Part shown: positions 1 through 9,600 of the stretch, piece after piece
Numbering within the stretch: position 1 is the stretch's first letter
How the letters are laid out: every line of letters begins with the position of its first letter
NCBI RefSeq assembly: GCF_000186445.1
Contig: NZ_GL636070.1
Location: 1,681,939-1,745,938, forward strand
Reading direction: 5' to 3'
DNA: 64,000 nt
Origin: Streptococcus agalactiae ATCC 13813
Lineage (GTDB): Bacteria > Bacillota > Bacilli > Lactobacillales > Streptococcaceae
The notes under the pieces: generated by a model
Databases searched by the model: none
What the model was told of the DNA's origin: nothing
Seen by the model: only the letters and a program-made list of their open reading frames with translations
Position numbers and translations under genes: made by a program

Positions 1-214
1 AAAAATATTTAAGCAAGAAAAACACATCCCTATTCAACAATATTTTCTAAACTTAAAAATCGAAGCTGCTAAGCAATTACTAGATGAAAATAAGAAAGTA
101 GAAGAAGTTTCCAATTTACTTGGATTTTCCACTTCTTCTAATTTTTCAAGGACATTTAAAAAAATAGTGGGAATTAGCCCACTAGAATATAAGCAAAAGC
201 CTAAGACAATATAG
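1..214 (+). CDS. AraC-family regulator, C-terminal fragment (5' end outside window)
   Basis: The reading frame is open from base 2 to a TAG at 212-214 and encodes about 70 residues. It shows the second helix-turn-helix of AraC/XylS regulators: a run ending GFSTSSNFSRTFKK followed by the typical GISPLEYK close. Only this DNA-binding end is visible, so the inducer domain and target are unknown. Whether the gene is intact cannot be judged. The 190 bases that follow hold no gene that I can support. Confidence 0.8.
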   Translation, partial: KIFKQEKHIPIQQYFLNLKIEAAKQLLDENKKVEEVSNLLGFSTSSNFSRTFKKIVGISPLEYKQKPKTI

Positions 215-408
215 TAATCGAAAAATATTCATTTTGCTTATGGTGACATCAACAATCCCAAAGAAACTCTTTCATCAAGGGGACTTTTTTATCTCCCGAA
301 TTATACTCAATTAATCTAATAACTTCAACTCGCTATATTAGACAATCAATCCATTCATCACCTCTGATAACGCTAATGAAATAAGAGAATCTCCTAACTC
401 TCTATAAT

Positions 409-933
409 TTACCTCTCTACCATAGTTAAATAATATTTTAGTAAATCTTCAACAGTCATTTTCTGTCTTTGATGAAGCCACCACTTTAAGGTCTCGATAA
501 AACTGGATAAAAGAAATTGTTTTAAGAAATCTTCAGGAATGTCCACCTTTGTAATATACTCCTCACGCAATCTAGGGTAAACATCGTGTTCTAATTCACT
601 TCTAAAGCGTAATAAAAAATAGGGATCGTCAGATAATAATAACGTAGCGATACTATCTTGATTTTGTTCAAAATGTTTTAAGATATGAACTAAATACTCT
701 TCAAACGTAACATCTCTAGCCTGCTTAAATAAGTGGTGAAAAAGGTCTTCACAGAGCTCCTTGAGTAACACTTCTTTGCTTTCATAGTGAGAGTAAAAAG
801 TTGATCTTCCTACATTTGCAAGTCCGATTACATCTTGAACCGTTACTTTAGAATAATCATTTTCCTGTAGCAGGCTTATAAAGGCATTATAAATCGCTAC
901 TTTTGTTTTCTGAATTTGTCTATCTTTTACCAT
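409..933 (-). CDS. TetR-family transcriptional regulator
   Basis: About 174 residues. The N-terminal helix-turn-helix (about residues 10-55) has the family signature VTVQDVIGLANVGRSTFYSHY, followed by the KEVLLKEL helix. The C-terminal ligand-binding half is all-helical and diverged, which is usual for the family. I chose the ATG at 933 over a GTG nine bases upstream because an AGAAAG ribosome site fits it better. The gene is divergent from the cation-efflux gene at 1065, with a dyad between them, so it probably represses that gene and itself. The ligand, perhaps a metal or another toxic compound, is unknown. Confidence 0.85.
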   Translation of the reverse strand: MVKDRQIQKTKVAIYNAFISLLQENDYSKVTVQDVIGLANVGRSTFYSHYESKEVLLKELCEDLFHHLFKQARDVTFEEYLVHILKHFEQNQDSIATLLLSDDPYFLLRFRSELEHDVYPRLREEYITKVDIPEDFLKQFLLSSFIETLKWWLHQRQKMTVEDLLKYYLTMVER

Positions 934-952
934 ATAGGACACTTTCTAAGTT

Positions 953-970
953 TTGTTCAGTATTGAACAA
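953..970. promoter_or_regulatory. Inverted repeat, probable TetR operator
   Basis: A perfect dyad, TTGTTCA-GTAT-TGAACAA, lies in the divergent region between the TetR gene and the cation-efflux gene. A further TGTTC half-site follows directly. Size and position fit an operator controlling both genes. This is inference from the sequence only. Confidence 0.6.
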
Positions 971-1064
971 GTGTTCTTTTTTGTTTCTAGCAATTCTCTT
1001 TTATCTCCTAGATAATAGAAGAAAGAATCACACTACAATACCAGTATAACAAAAGGAGAAAAAT

Positions 1065-1928
1065 ATGACATCAAACAAAAAAGTGGCTATCGCTTTTATA
1101 TTAAATATCAGCTTTTCCGTCCTTGAATTCATCTTTGGAAGTCTATTCTTCTCAGGAGCTATCTTAGCCGATGCTGTTCATGATTTTGGTGATGCAATAG
1201 CTATTGGCATCTCAGCTACTTTAGAAAAAAAATCTAAGAAAGATGAAGATACGATATTTTCATTAGGTTATAAACGTTTTAGCCTTTTAGGAGCTCTTAT
1301 CACAAGTCTAATTCTTATAAGTGGATCTATCTTAGTCATGATAGAAAATATTCCAAAATTGTGGCATCCTACTCCTGTTAATTATCACGGCATGTTTATT
1401 CTAGCTGTCATCGCTATTATCATTAATGGTCTAGCTAGTTTTATTCTCCATTCTGGTCAAAGTAAACATGAGGAAATATTAAGCCTTCATTTTTTGGAAG
1501 ATATTCTAGGGTGGTTAGCTATTATTGTTATATCTCTTATCTTAAATTGGAAACCGTTGTATATCCTTGATCCATTATTATCAGTTGCCATATCTACTTT
1601 CATCTTATCTAAAGCACTTCCTAAATTACTATCAACCCTGAAACTTTTTTTAGATGGTGTTCCAGATTCCATAGATTACGCTGCATTACATGATGAACTT
1701 AAGGGACTTTCGCAAGTAAGATCTATCAATCAACTCAATATCTGGTCAATGGATGGTATTGATAATCGAGCAATCATTCACTGTTGCTTAAATCAATTGA
1801 TATCTGAAAAAGATTGTAAAAGAGCTATTCGAACGATTTGCCAACATTATAAGATAAACGATGTTACTGTTGAAATCGATTATTCTTTAAGAGAACATCA
1901 AAATCATTGCAAACCATTAAAAAACTAA
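1065..1928 (+). CDS. Cation diffusion facilitator (CDF) family efflux transporter
   Basis: 287 residues with about six membrane helices in the first 200, followed by a cytoplasmic tail. The metal-site pattern of CDF antiporters is present: LADAVHDFGDA in the second helix and HFLED (HxxxD) in the fifth. These proteins export divalent cations such as zinc, manganese or cadmium in exchange for protons. The start is preceded by AAAGGAGAAA. The gene is monocistronic, is divergent from a TetR regulator and ends in a strong terminator. Substrate specificity cannot be read from the sequence. Confidence 0.88.
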   Translation: MTSNKKVAIAFILNISFSVLEFIFGSLFFSGAILADAVHDFGDAIAIGISATLEKKSKKDEDTIFSLGYKRFSLLGALITSLILISGSILVMIENIPKLWHPTPVNYHGMFILAVIAIIINGLASFILHSGQSKHEEILSLHFLEDILGWLAIIVISLILNWKPLYILDPLLSVAISTFILSKALPKLLSTLKLFLDGVPDSIDYAALHDELKGLSQVRSINQLNIWSMDGIDNRAIIHCCLNQLISEKDCKRAIRTICQHYKINDVTVEIDYSLREHQNHCKPLKN

Positions 1929-1948
1929 CCTGAGTGTTAGTTTTTTCC
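1921..1948 (+). terminator. Rho-independent terminator after the CDF gene
   Basis: A 10-bp stem (AAAAACTAAC with GTTAGTTTTT) closes a 6-nt loop and runs into T6. The stem overlaps the stop codon of the CDF gene. Confidence 0.85.
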
Positions 1949-1949
1949 T

Positions 1950-1980
1950 TGACTTGGAGTTAACTCTAAGTGTTAAGATT
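1950..1980 (+). promoter_or_regulatory. MerR-type promoter of the aldo/keto reductase gene
   Basis: TTGACT at 1950-1955 and TAAGAT at 1975-1980 are separated by 19 bp instead of 17. The spacer region carries the near-perfect dyad CTTGGAG-TTAA-CTCTAAG. An overlong spacer with a centred dyad is the hallmark of MerR-activated promoters. A second copy lies at 2921-2951, and a MerR gene is in the same locus (4011). Confidence 0.85.
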
Positions 1981-2012
1981 AGGTCAATACTAATGAAAGA
2001 AGGAAAATAAAG

Positions 2013-2867
2013 ATGACAGATACAATGATATTAAATGACAATCATAAAATACCAACTTTAGGTTTAGGTACGTGGATGATAGATAATGATAGGGTAGCTC
2101 AAGTTGTTAAAGATGCTATCGAATTAGGCTACCGCCATATTGATACTGCACAAGCATACAACAATGAAAAAGGGGGCGGTGTAGGGATTAAAGAATCTGG
2201 TATTACACGTGAATCTTTATTTGTTACGACTAAAATTGCCGCTGAACATAAAGATTATGAAAGTGCTACAAAATCAATTGATCGATCACTAGAAGCTTTA
2301 GGGCTTGATTATATTGATTTAATGATTATTCATAGTCCACAGCCTTGGAAGGAATGGCGTGAAACAGATAAACATTTTGACCAAGGAAATTTAGAAGCTT
2401 GGAGAGCTTTAGAGGATGCTCAAAAATCTGGTAAGGTAAAATCCATCGGTGTCTCAAACTTTTTAGAAAAAGACTTAGAAAATATCTTAAAAAATGGTTA
2501 TGTTAAACCTGCTGTCAATCAAATCTTAGCTCACATCGGAAATACACCTTTCGACTTGATTGATTACTGTCAAAGTAAAGGTATTCAAGTTGAAGCTTAT
2601 TCACCAATTGCACATGGACAAGCATTGAAATCTGATGGTATTCAAAAAATGGCTGAAAAATATGGGGTTAGTGTTGCTCAATTATGTATTCAATATTTAC
2701 TACAATTAAACCTGATCGTTTTACCAAAGGCTTCTAGTAAAGAACATTTACAGTCTAATCTAGACTTTGACTTTGTAATTAGTGACGAAGATATGTCGAT
2801 ATTAAAATCACTTATGTTTGACGATTATGGGGAATTTTCTAACTTCCCTGTTTTTAGTGGAAAATGA
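2013..2867 (+). CDS. Aldo/keto reductase
   Basis: 284 residues, the normal length for an NADPH-dependent (beta/alpha)8 aldo/keto reductase. The catalytic set is visible: Asp and Tyr in YRHIDTAQAYNNE, Lys in VTTKI and His in LMIIHSP. The cofactor signature near the C-terminus (VLPKASSKEHLQSN) is also present. It probably reduces reactive aldehydes or ketones in the cytoplasm. The AAGGAAAATAAAG ribosome site lies just behind the MerR-type promoter. Its neighbours point to an electrophile or aldehyde stress locus. The true substrate is unknown. Confidence 0.9.
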   Translation: MTDTMILNDNHKIPTLGLGTWMIDNDRVAQVVKDAIELGYRHIDTAQAYNNEKGGGVGIKESGITRESLFVTTKIAAEHKDYESATKSIDRSLEALGLDYIDLMIIHSPQPWKEWRETDKHFDQGNLEAWRALEDAQKSGKVKSIGVSNFLEKDLENILKNGYVKPAVNQILAHIGNTPFDLIDYCQSKGIQVEAYSPIAHGQALKSDGIQKMAEKYGVSVAQLCIQYLLQLNLIVLPKASSKEHLQSNLDFDFVISDEDMSILKSLMFDDYGEFSNFPVFSGK

Positions 2868-2920
2868 AACCATATGCGGATTTTTACAGATGTTTAATTT
2901 TCAAAATTTTTAAGTTTTTC

Positions 2921-2951
2921 TTGACTTGAAGTTAACTCTAAGAGTTATAAT
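2921..2951 (+). promoter_or_regulatory. MerR-type promoter of the alcohol dehydrogenase pseudogene and merR operon
   Basis: TTGACT (2921-2926) and TATAAT (2946-2951) are again 19 bp apart, with CTTGAAGTTAACTCTAAG across the spacer. It matches the 1950-1980 promoter closely, so both should answer to the same activator. The MerR gene itself lies downstream, which implies autoregulation. Confidence 0.85.
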
Positions 2952-2976
2952 GAAGTTATAGAAAAGAGGTAAGGTT

Positions 2977-4004
2977 ATGAAAGTAGCTACATTTATTGAA
3001 CCTGGCAAAATGGTTATAACTGATACACCAAAACCAGTCATTGAACAAGAGACAGATGCTGTTATCAAAATTGTTAGAGCCTGTGTTTGTGGTTCAGACT
3101 TGTGGTGGTATCGTGGTATTTCAAAACGTGAAAGTGGTTCTTTTGCAGGTCATGAGGCTATTGGTATCGTTGAGGAAGTTGGTACTAAAGTAACTGACGT
3201 GTCAAAAGGTGATTTTGTTATTGTTCCCTTTACACATGGCTGTGGCCAATGTCCGTCTTGTAAGGCTGGATTTGATGGAAATTGTACAAATCATCAAGCT
3301 GAAAAAAATGTAGATACCAAGGTCAATATCTACGTTATACTAATGCAAACTGGGCATTGGTTAAAATTCCTGGTCAACCTTCTGACTATGATAATGAGAC
3401 ACTTAACTCTCTTCTCACCTTATCAGATGTAATGGCAACTGGTTATCATGCTGCAGAAGTTAAAGAAGGTGATACGGTAGTTGTCATGGGAGATGGTGCT
3501 GTTGGACTCTGTGGTGTTATTGCTGCTAAAATGTTAGGTGCTAACCGTATCATTGCAATGAGTCGTCACAAAGATAGGCAGGAACTAGCATTGACTTTTG
3601 GTGCAACGGATATTGTCGAAGAACGGGGTGACGAAGCCGTTAAACGTGTTTTAGATTTAACCAATCAAGCAGGTGCCGATGCTATTTTAGAATGCGTTGG
3701 TACAGAGCAGTCTGTTGATACAGCTACCCAAATTGCTAGGCCTGGTGCTGTCATAGGACGTGTTGGTATCCCACAAAATCCAGACATGAATACCAATAAT
3801 TTATTCTGGAAAAATATCGGCCTTAGAGGTGGCATTGCTTCTGTAACAACATTTGATAAGTCTGTCCTTTTAGATGCTGTTCTAACTCATAAAATTAACC
3901 CAGGCTTAGTTTTTACAAAATCCTTTGTATTAGATGATATTCAAAAGGCTTATGAAGCAATGGATAAACGTGACGCTATCAAATCCTTAGTGATTGTTGA
4001 CTGA
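2977..4004 (+). pseudogene. Zinc-type alcohol dehydrogenase, disrupted by a frameshift
   Basis: Two adjacent frames together give one medium-chain zinc alcohol dehydrogenase of about 343 residues. The first part has the catalytic CVCGSDLWW and GHEAIG motifs and the four-cysteine structural zinc lobe (CGQCPSCKAGFDGNC). The second has the GDGAVGLCGV dinucleotide site. The break is at about 3313: the frame reads GTA GAT ACC. One extra G there would restore a continuous frame reading NVGYQGQYLRYTN into the second part, so I infer a 1-bp deletion. The gene is not expected to give active enzyme unless the lesion is an assembly error. The ribosome site AGAGGTAAG and the MerR-type promoter are intact. 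Confidence 0.85.
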
Positions 4005-4010
4005 ATATCG

Positions 4011-4409
4011 ATGTTAAAAATGTATATCAAAGAAGTTAGTAAAAAGACTGGCATTACGTCAGATACCATTAGGTATTATGAGAGAATTAATCTTATTCCC
4101 CCTATTCATCGGAGTGAATCAGGAATTCGTGAGTTCACACAAAACGATATTGATATTTTAGAATTTGTCCGCTATTTTAGAGGCGCAGGTGTTTCCGTTG
4201 AAAGTCTCATTGATTATATTCATTTGGTTGAAAAAGGCGATTCCACAATCCCAGCTAGGCTAGAAATTTTAAAAGATAAACGCAACAACCTTGAAGATAG
4301 GCTTCAAGGCCTCCAAGAAGCACTTAATCGTCTAAATCACAAAATAGACAATTATCAAAATAAAGTTGTTCCTAGAGAACAAGAACTTTTTGATCCAACA
4401 ACGAAATGA
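4011..4409 (+). CDS. MerR-family transcriptional activator
   Basis: 132 residues with an N-terminal winged helix (about residues 5-70, containing TSDTIRYYERINLIPP). A long dimerisation helix follows (about 80-120). It resembles the NmlR/AdhR branch that senses aldehydes and electrophiles. However, it contains no cysteine at all, so it cannot use the single-Cys sensing mechanism of those proteins. The start may be the ATG at 4011 or the one at 4020; neither has a clear ribosome site, so translation may be coupled to the gene before it. The two 19-bp-spacer promoters upstream are its likely targets. Confidence 0.88.
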   Translation: MLKMYIKEVSKKTGITSDTIRYYERINLIPPIHRSESGIREFTQNDIDILEFVRYFRGAGVSVESLIDYIHLVEKGDSTIPARLEILKDKRNNLEDRLQGLQEALNRLNHKIDNYQNKVVPREQELFDPTTK

Positions 4410-4418
4410 GGAAATCTT

Positions 4419-4814
4419 ATGCAAGAAACAACTAAGTCTATCTTTCCTAAGGGTGAAAAAAATCCATATGGTGAATTCTTTATTAGGCAATCCTATCTCG
4501 CAGCATTAGCAAAATCTCCAGATGGGAATGTTTCAGTTGGAAATGTAACCTTTGAAGCTGGCTGTCGTAATAATTGGCATGTTCATTTGGACGGTTATCA
4601 AATCCTCCTCGTTACAGAAGGTTCAGGTTGGTACCAAGAAGAGAATAAAAAGGCAGTTTCATTAGAACCAGGTAACGTGATTGTAACTGATAAAGGCGTT
4701 AAACATTGGCATGGTGCTAAAAAAGATTCTGAATTTGCACATATTGCGATTACAGCTGGTAAGAGTGAGTTTTATGAAGCTGTTAGTGATGAAGAATATT
4801 CAAGACTAGGTTAA
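4419..4814 (+). CDS. Cupin-domain protein
   Basis: 131 residues forming a single cupin barrel. The first cupin motif is visible as NNWHVHLDGYQILLVTEGSGWYQE and the second as KGVKHWHGA, both with metal-binding histidines. The fold is typical of small cupins encoded beside carboxymuconolactone-decarboxylase-like proteins, as here. Its start follows GAGGAAATC, 9 bp after the MerR stop, so it belongs to the same operon. The reaction is unknown; detoxification of carbonyl compounds is a guess from context. Confidence 0.85.
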   Translation: MQETTKSIFPKGEKNPYGEFFIRQSYLAALAKSPDGNVSVGNVTFEAGCRNNWHVHLDGYQILLVTEGSGWYQEENKKAVSLEPGNVIVTDKGVKHWHGAKKDSEFAHIAITAGKSEFYEAVSDEEYSRLG

Positions 4815-4841
4815 ATTCAAGTAAGGAGGAATCAATCCATT

Positions 4842-5159
4842 ATGAAAGAAAAACAAACAGCCGGACGTCGTCAATTAGAAGAATTTGCACCTGAATTTGC
4901 CAGATATAATGATGATATTTTATTTGGTGAGGTTTGGGCAAAAGAGGATCATTTAACAGATAAAACACGTTCTATTATTACTATATCTGCCTTAATTAGC
5001 GGAGGAAATCTTGAACAGTTAGAGCATCATCTTCAATTTGCCAAACAAAACGGAGTTACTAAAGAAGAAATTGCTGACATTATCACTCACCTCGCTTTTT
5101 ATGTTGGATGGCCAAAAGCTTGGTCAGCCTTTAATAAAGCTAAGGAAATTTGGATATAA
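4842..5159 (+). CDS. Carboxymuconolactone decarboxylase family protein
   Basis: 105 residues, the usual length of a small all-helical CMD/AhpD-like protein. The family core is readable: LTDKTRSIITISALISGGN, then LEHHLQFAKQNGVTKEEIADIITHLAFYVGWPKAWSA. The CxxC pair of true AhpD peroxidase partners is absent. It is co-encoded with the cupin protein under a strong AAGGAGG site. Such cupin/CMD pairs are common in MerR-controlled stress operons. The biochemical role is unproven. Confidence 0.85.
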   Translation: MKEKQTAGRRQLEEFAPEFARYNDDILFGEVWAKEDHLTDKTRSIITISALISGGNLEQLEHHLQFAKQNGVTKEEIADIITHLAFYVGWPKAWSAFNKAKEIWI

Positions 5160-5245
5160 AATAACAGACATAGCAAGAGAGATACTTTCCCAAAAGCCAA
5201 AAAGAAAGATCAACCAATTATTAAACCAACTATTAGGAGAATGAT

Positions 5246-5530
5246 ATGCTTACTATTCAAGAAATGAAAGATACAACCTTTGAATTACAAGAAAATTTTA
5301 GAAGGTTAAATTATCCTATTAAACAAGTTGCTAAAGACTTGCAACTTAATATCAGTGAAGTTGAATCTCTTTTAAGTCTTGATGTTACTTATCCTGGAGA
5401 TGTTTGTATGCTGAGAGATTATCTAGAAGATATGTTGAAAAAAGAGGGTAAAGAAGTTTATCCATTTTCTAGATTAGCATCTCATTCAGCAAATCGTTGG
5501 TACCCTTATGAGACACCATGGCGTTATTAA
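5246..5530 (+). CDS. DUF2316-type small protein
   Basis: 94 residues with a helix-turn-helix-like first half (IKQVAKDLQLNISEVESLLSL). The second half ends in a conserved-looking aromatic tail (NRWYPYETPWRY). I recognise it as the DUF2316 type, whose function is not established. It starts after GGAGAATGAT, 86 bp behind the CMD gene, and appears to be the last gene of the MerR operon. A role in regulation is possible but not shown. Confidence 0.7.
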   Translation: MLTIQEMKDTTFELQENFRRLNYPIKQVAKDLQLNISEVESLLSLDVTYPGDVCMLRDYLEDMLKKEGKEVYPFSRLASHSANRWYPYETPWRY

Positions 5531-5768
5531 AGAATAAAGATTAATCCATCATCTTTAGAGAAATAAACAAAAATAGTCAATAGATTTTTTTTAGAAAAAA
5601 GCTATAAAATAAGTGCCTCTTAGAGAATACTCTATATCATAAGATTTCTTCTTTGAACCATATCATTCCAAAAGAAAATTATGATTGCTAACAAGACAAT
5701 TATTCTAAAAAGAAACTATTTTAACGACTCTATAATTACTTAAGGAATCATAAAGAATAAAGATTTTT

Positions 5769-6200
5769 ATGCTATCATTTCAAATTGTTGAAAAGCCAGC
5801 AATGATACTTGCTGGAGTAACTTTAGAAAATGTAAAGTCAAATCAAGAAGGTATCCAGCAAGCCATTGGCATTTGTAAAACACAACCTGATTTTCGTTTC
5901 GATTACAGTGCCACTTATCAAGTAGAGACAAGTGTCCAAGCCCCAAAAGGGTTAGAAATTATTAGGATCCCAAGCGCTACCTATGCAGTCATTTCTGTTA
6001 AAGGTCCAATGCCATCGAGTCTTCAAGAAACATGGCGAAAAATAATACAAGGATTTTTTCAAGAGAATAATCTAAAACCAGCTAACTCGCCAAACTTAGA
6101 AATTTATTCATCTCAACATCCACAAGATACTGATTATCAAATGGAAATTTGGCTTGCTATCGCAGATATTACTAATAACTCGAAAACAAACTTAATCTAG
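5769..6200 (+). CDS. GyrI-like / AraC effector-binding domain protein
   Basis: 143 residues forming a stand-alone GyrI-like small-molecule-binding domain. Visible features are the first strand FQIVEKPAMILAGV, the central YAVISVKGPMPSSLQETWRKI segment and the closing LEIYSSQ...YQMEIWLAI. Stand-alone members bind hydrophobic compounds or modify regulators; the ligand here is unknown. The ribosome site is weak. The roughly 240 bp upstream is AT-rich and holds no gene that I can see. Confidence 0.8.
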   Translation: MLSFQIVEKPAMILAGVTLENVKSNQEGIQQAIGICKTQPDFRFDYSATYQVETSVQAPKGLEIIRIPSATYAVISVKGPMPSSLQETWRKIIQGFFQENNLKPANSPNLEIYSSQHPQDTDYQMEIWLAIADITNNSKTNLI

Positions 6201-6205
6201 TATTG

Positions 6206-6248
6206 CTTAATATAAAAAAGCCCCTTCTTGAGGCTTTTTTATATTAAG
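6206..6248. terminator. Bidirectional terminator
   Basis: A 17-bp perfect stem, CTTAATATAAAAAAGCC with its complement, encloses a 9-nt loop. It has T-runs in both directions. It serves the GyrI-like gene on the plus strand and the FMN-binding gene on the minus strand. Confidence 0.9.
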
Positions 6249-6633
6249 TGATTTCTTTACCTGCATTAGCACCAGACTGTAAATTAAAAATACGCTCGAC
6301 ATGAATAATACCAACTGCTTTCGGAACCCCCATGCGTCCTTCTGCCCATTTTTTCGCTGCTTCGTAATAAGTACCTTCTGTTTGAATTTCAGCAGTTCCC
6401 ACAAACCTGTAACCTAAAAGGCGTTCACGATCAACAAAGGCAATTTCAATTTTCCCATTATCTTCAATGTTAATACGAGTTTGACCATCTGTATTTTCAT
6501 TATAAATAAACGTTTTATCATCCCAGAGACGCATAGAACGTTTTGGGCCAATATTGGGTTGACCTTTAGCATCAACCGTCGCGACCATTGCTAACTGACT
6601 ATTAATAATCTCTTTCATTTCTTGTGTAATCAT
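6244..6633 (-). CDS. Pyridoxamine 5'-phosphate oxidase-family (FMN-binding split barrel) protein
   Basis: 129 residues with the split-barrel fold start (INSQLAMVATVDAKGQPNIGPKRSM). It continues with IEIAFVDRERLLGYRFVGTAEI and a C-terminal helix. Proteins of this size usually bind FMN or F420-like cofactors and are not the biosynthetic PdxH enzyme. Its start follows AGGAGAAATTAAT. It lies only 12 bp downstream of the LRR protein stop, so it could be co-transcribed with it. Its substrate is unknown. Confidence 0.85.
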   Translation of the reverse strand: MITQEMKEIINSQLAMVATVDAKGQPNIGPKRSMRLWDDKTFIYNENTDGQTRINIEDNGKIEIAFVDRERLLGYRFVGTAEIQTEGTYYEAAKKWAEGRMGVPKAVGIIHVERIFNLQSGANAGKEIT

Positions 6634-6645
6634 ATTAATTTCTCC

Positions 6646-9600
6646 TTATTTTCTTGCTCGTTTTCCTTTTTTCCCAGCAGTTACTAGGAAAAGCAAACAT
6701 AAACTAACGTATCCTAGAATCTCGTATATAAAATTATTTTTAGAACTTGTTTGAGGTAAATTTACATCAGACTGTGACTTATGTAATTGCTGCTCGGACC
6801 TTATTGGTGTTACAGCTACAGAATTATTAGTCTCCGCATTTATATTATGACCTTTAGCCACTCTATCACCGTCTGCCTTTTCATTAGGTAAAGCCTTATC
6901 AAAAATCGGCGTTTTATAATCAACTGGTTTTGAATTTTTCTCCACTTGTTTTTTACGATAATTTGGGACTGCATTTAGGTACCCCTTAGGTGTCTTAGGA
7001 ATCAATCGGTCTGCTTCTGCCGCTGCATTTCGGATAGCTTGGAAAAATCCTAATCTATGATATTTTGCCAAAGGAATCTGACGTATTGCTTTAATCTTAT
7101 CAAGGGAACTATTTAAAATATCTTTAATATAAAGACCTTCATAATCAGCTAAAGTGGCAACTGCCAAGGCATGATAACCTTCATTATCCTCGTCAACATT
7201 TAATACAGGATTACCATATGCATCTTTTTGTCCCTCGCCAATAGTATCACTCATATCAAGTGCATAAATCAATTTTCCAGACTTGTCAAAATAAACGTTC
7301 AATCCGATATAATATTCTGGCAATGGTAAAGGCGTCTTTAATAAATAAACTCCTTGTACCATTGTAGCTTGCGCTAATGGTCCTTTTCCCTCGACTAAAT
7401 CTGTCAGCAAATCTAACTCTTTTTCCAAGCGCTTAACATTAGCTTCTTTAATAGCACTATTATTATAAGCTAATACCGCTTTGTTAATACTCCTCTCAAG
7501 CAAATGACCATTCTTTGTTGCCTTCTTGGTCACTAAAGCCTTCTCAGCTTTAGCTATGGCTTTATCCAAATCAACGCGATCAAGGAAAAATTGTGCTTCT
7601 TGAAGGAATTTTTGTTTTTCTCCTTGTCGGAGGTTAGATTTTGATAACAACGCTTTACCTGCAGTAGTCATTTCTCTAAACTGAGTTTGAGTAGTCTGAC
7701 GTAATGTAGAGTAATCTAAACCTTCTAGTGTTTTTAAAACCTTTTCAAGGTCTACCATTGTAGAAGATAGCTTATCTGGATCAATGATAAAACGCTCACC
7801 ATCTGCTAACATATGAGAATTATTATGTGTCCTAACAACCACTTTCTTATTAAAGCGTTTGTCCCCATCATTTTGATCAAAAGCATTAAAAGCAATCTGA
7901 GATAATGTAGATGAACCCTTCACTTCTTTCAAATGATTCCTTTTGAAAGCCTCTTCACGAATAGTCTGTAAATTTGGCGGTAAGACTACTTCACTAAGGG
8001 CATTATCCGAAAAAGCTTGGACCTCAATTGTCTTTAATTGTTTTTGCTCAGAGAGATTTACACTTTCCAGTTTATTGGATAAAAAAGCCATTTCACCAAT
8101 TGTTTTAACCTTATTTCCGATAAACATAAGGTGAAGTGCACCATTTTGTCGAAAAGCTGAACGTCCTATTTCTTGTACAGATTCTGGAAGAACAATGGCG
8201 TAAATATGATTAATATGGAAAGCAGCATCACCTATTTTGATAAGTTTGTCTTTCAAGTCTAGAGTTCCAATACGATTATTCATAAAGGCTCCCTCTTTAA
8301 TCTCTTCTAAATCTTCACTTGCTTCAAAGGATTTCAAGTTATTAGATTGAAAAGCAAAAGCACCTATTTTCCGAATAGTTGAGGGGAGCTTTATTTCTTC
8401 CAAATCATATTTACGTAAAGTTTTACTTTGAAAATCAACATTGCGAAAAGCGTTATCACCAATTTCAGTAATAGTAATACCATTGTGTTGTTTTGGAATT
8501 TCTAAGTTTTTATTACGTCTTACCTTTTGTAAGCCTTTATTTGAAAAACCTGTAATACTATTTTTTTGATAGGTAAAATCTTCCTCTAACCATTTGGTAT
8601 AATCCATATCAGGCGTTGCACGCCACAATGATTTGTCCGGATTGACGTAAGTATTCTCAGTCGCAAGTTGATGTGGATTTTGGCCTGTCCGTGTGCGCAA
8701 TACGACCTGATTGTTGTAATGTTCATCTCCTGGATTTCCTGTAAAAGCTTCTGATTCTATTTTTTCAAGTCCATCCGGAAGCATAACATTACTTAGATTA
8801 TTATCTTGAAAACTTGCTTCTCCTATAACCTTAAGCTTACTTCCCAAAAACTCAACTGTTTGAATACGATTAGATTTGAAAGCGCGTTCTGCTAATTTTA
8901 TCAAGTGATGTGGCAAGTAAAGCTTACCACCAATCTGGTTATCAAAAAAAGCTAATTCTCCAATGACCTTTAGGTTATCTGGTAACTTTACTTGTTTTAA
9001 AGACATGTGAGCAAAAGCATAGTCTGAAATAGTCTCGAGACTTTCAGGAAGATTAACCTCAGCAATATTCTTATTGTCCACAAAAGCATCTTGACCAATA
9101 GACTTATAACCATTTGGAATAGTAAGCTTAGTCAACTGGTAAGCATTAAATATTTCTCCCTCATCAATAATTTCCTTCTGATCAATATCTAAACGACTCG
9201 GTTTCCCATTTTCTCCTAGCCTACTTGTATATTCTGCAATGGCCGTCTTTTTATCTGGAGTAAAAGCAAAGCTAGCTACTTGTGTCAATTGAGTTCCATC
9301 TGCTGCATGACTTGGTAAAACTAAGTGTGATGTTTGAGATAACTTATTAATTCCAGATTTTGAAAAACCTACTAAAGTATCCCCTCTAGTTACGAAATCT
9401 TTTGCCTCCCAAGTTGATGTTTCTATGATTTCCTTTTTTGAAGCTGTATCCTGTTTTGATACTTCTACTTTGCTAGCATTATTACTAGAATTGCTTGCTT
9501 CTTGTGTAACCTCTGGTTTTGCTTTGAGGACTTGTTTAGGGTCATTTACTACTGACTCGGTTTTAGAACTAGAGTTATTACTATTTCCATCAGAAAATAA

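Noticed and set aside
5038..5244. 68-codon frame overlapping the end of the CMD-family gene
   Set aside because: It overlaps a recognised family member in another frame and has no ribosome site.
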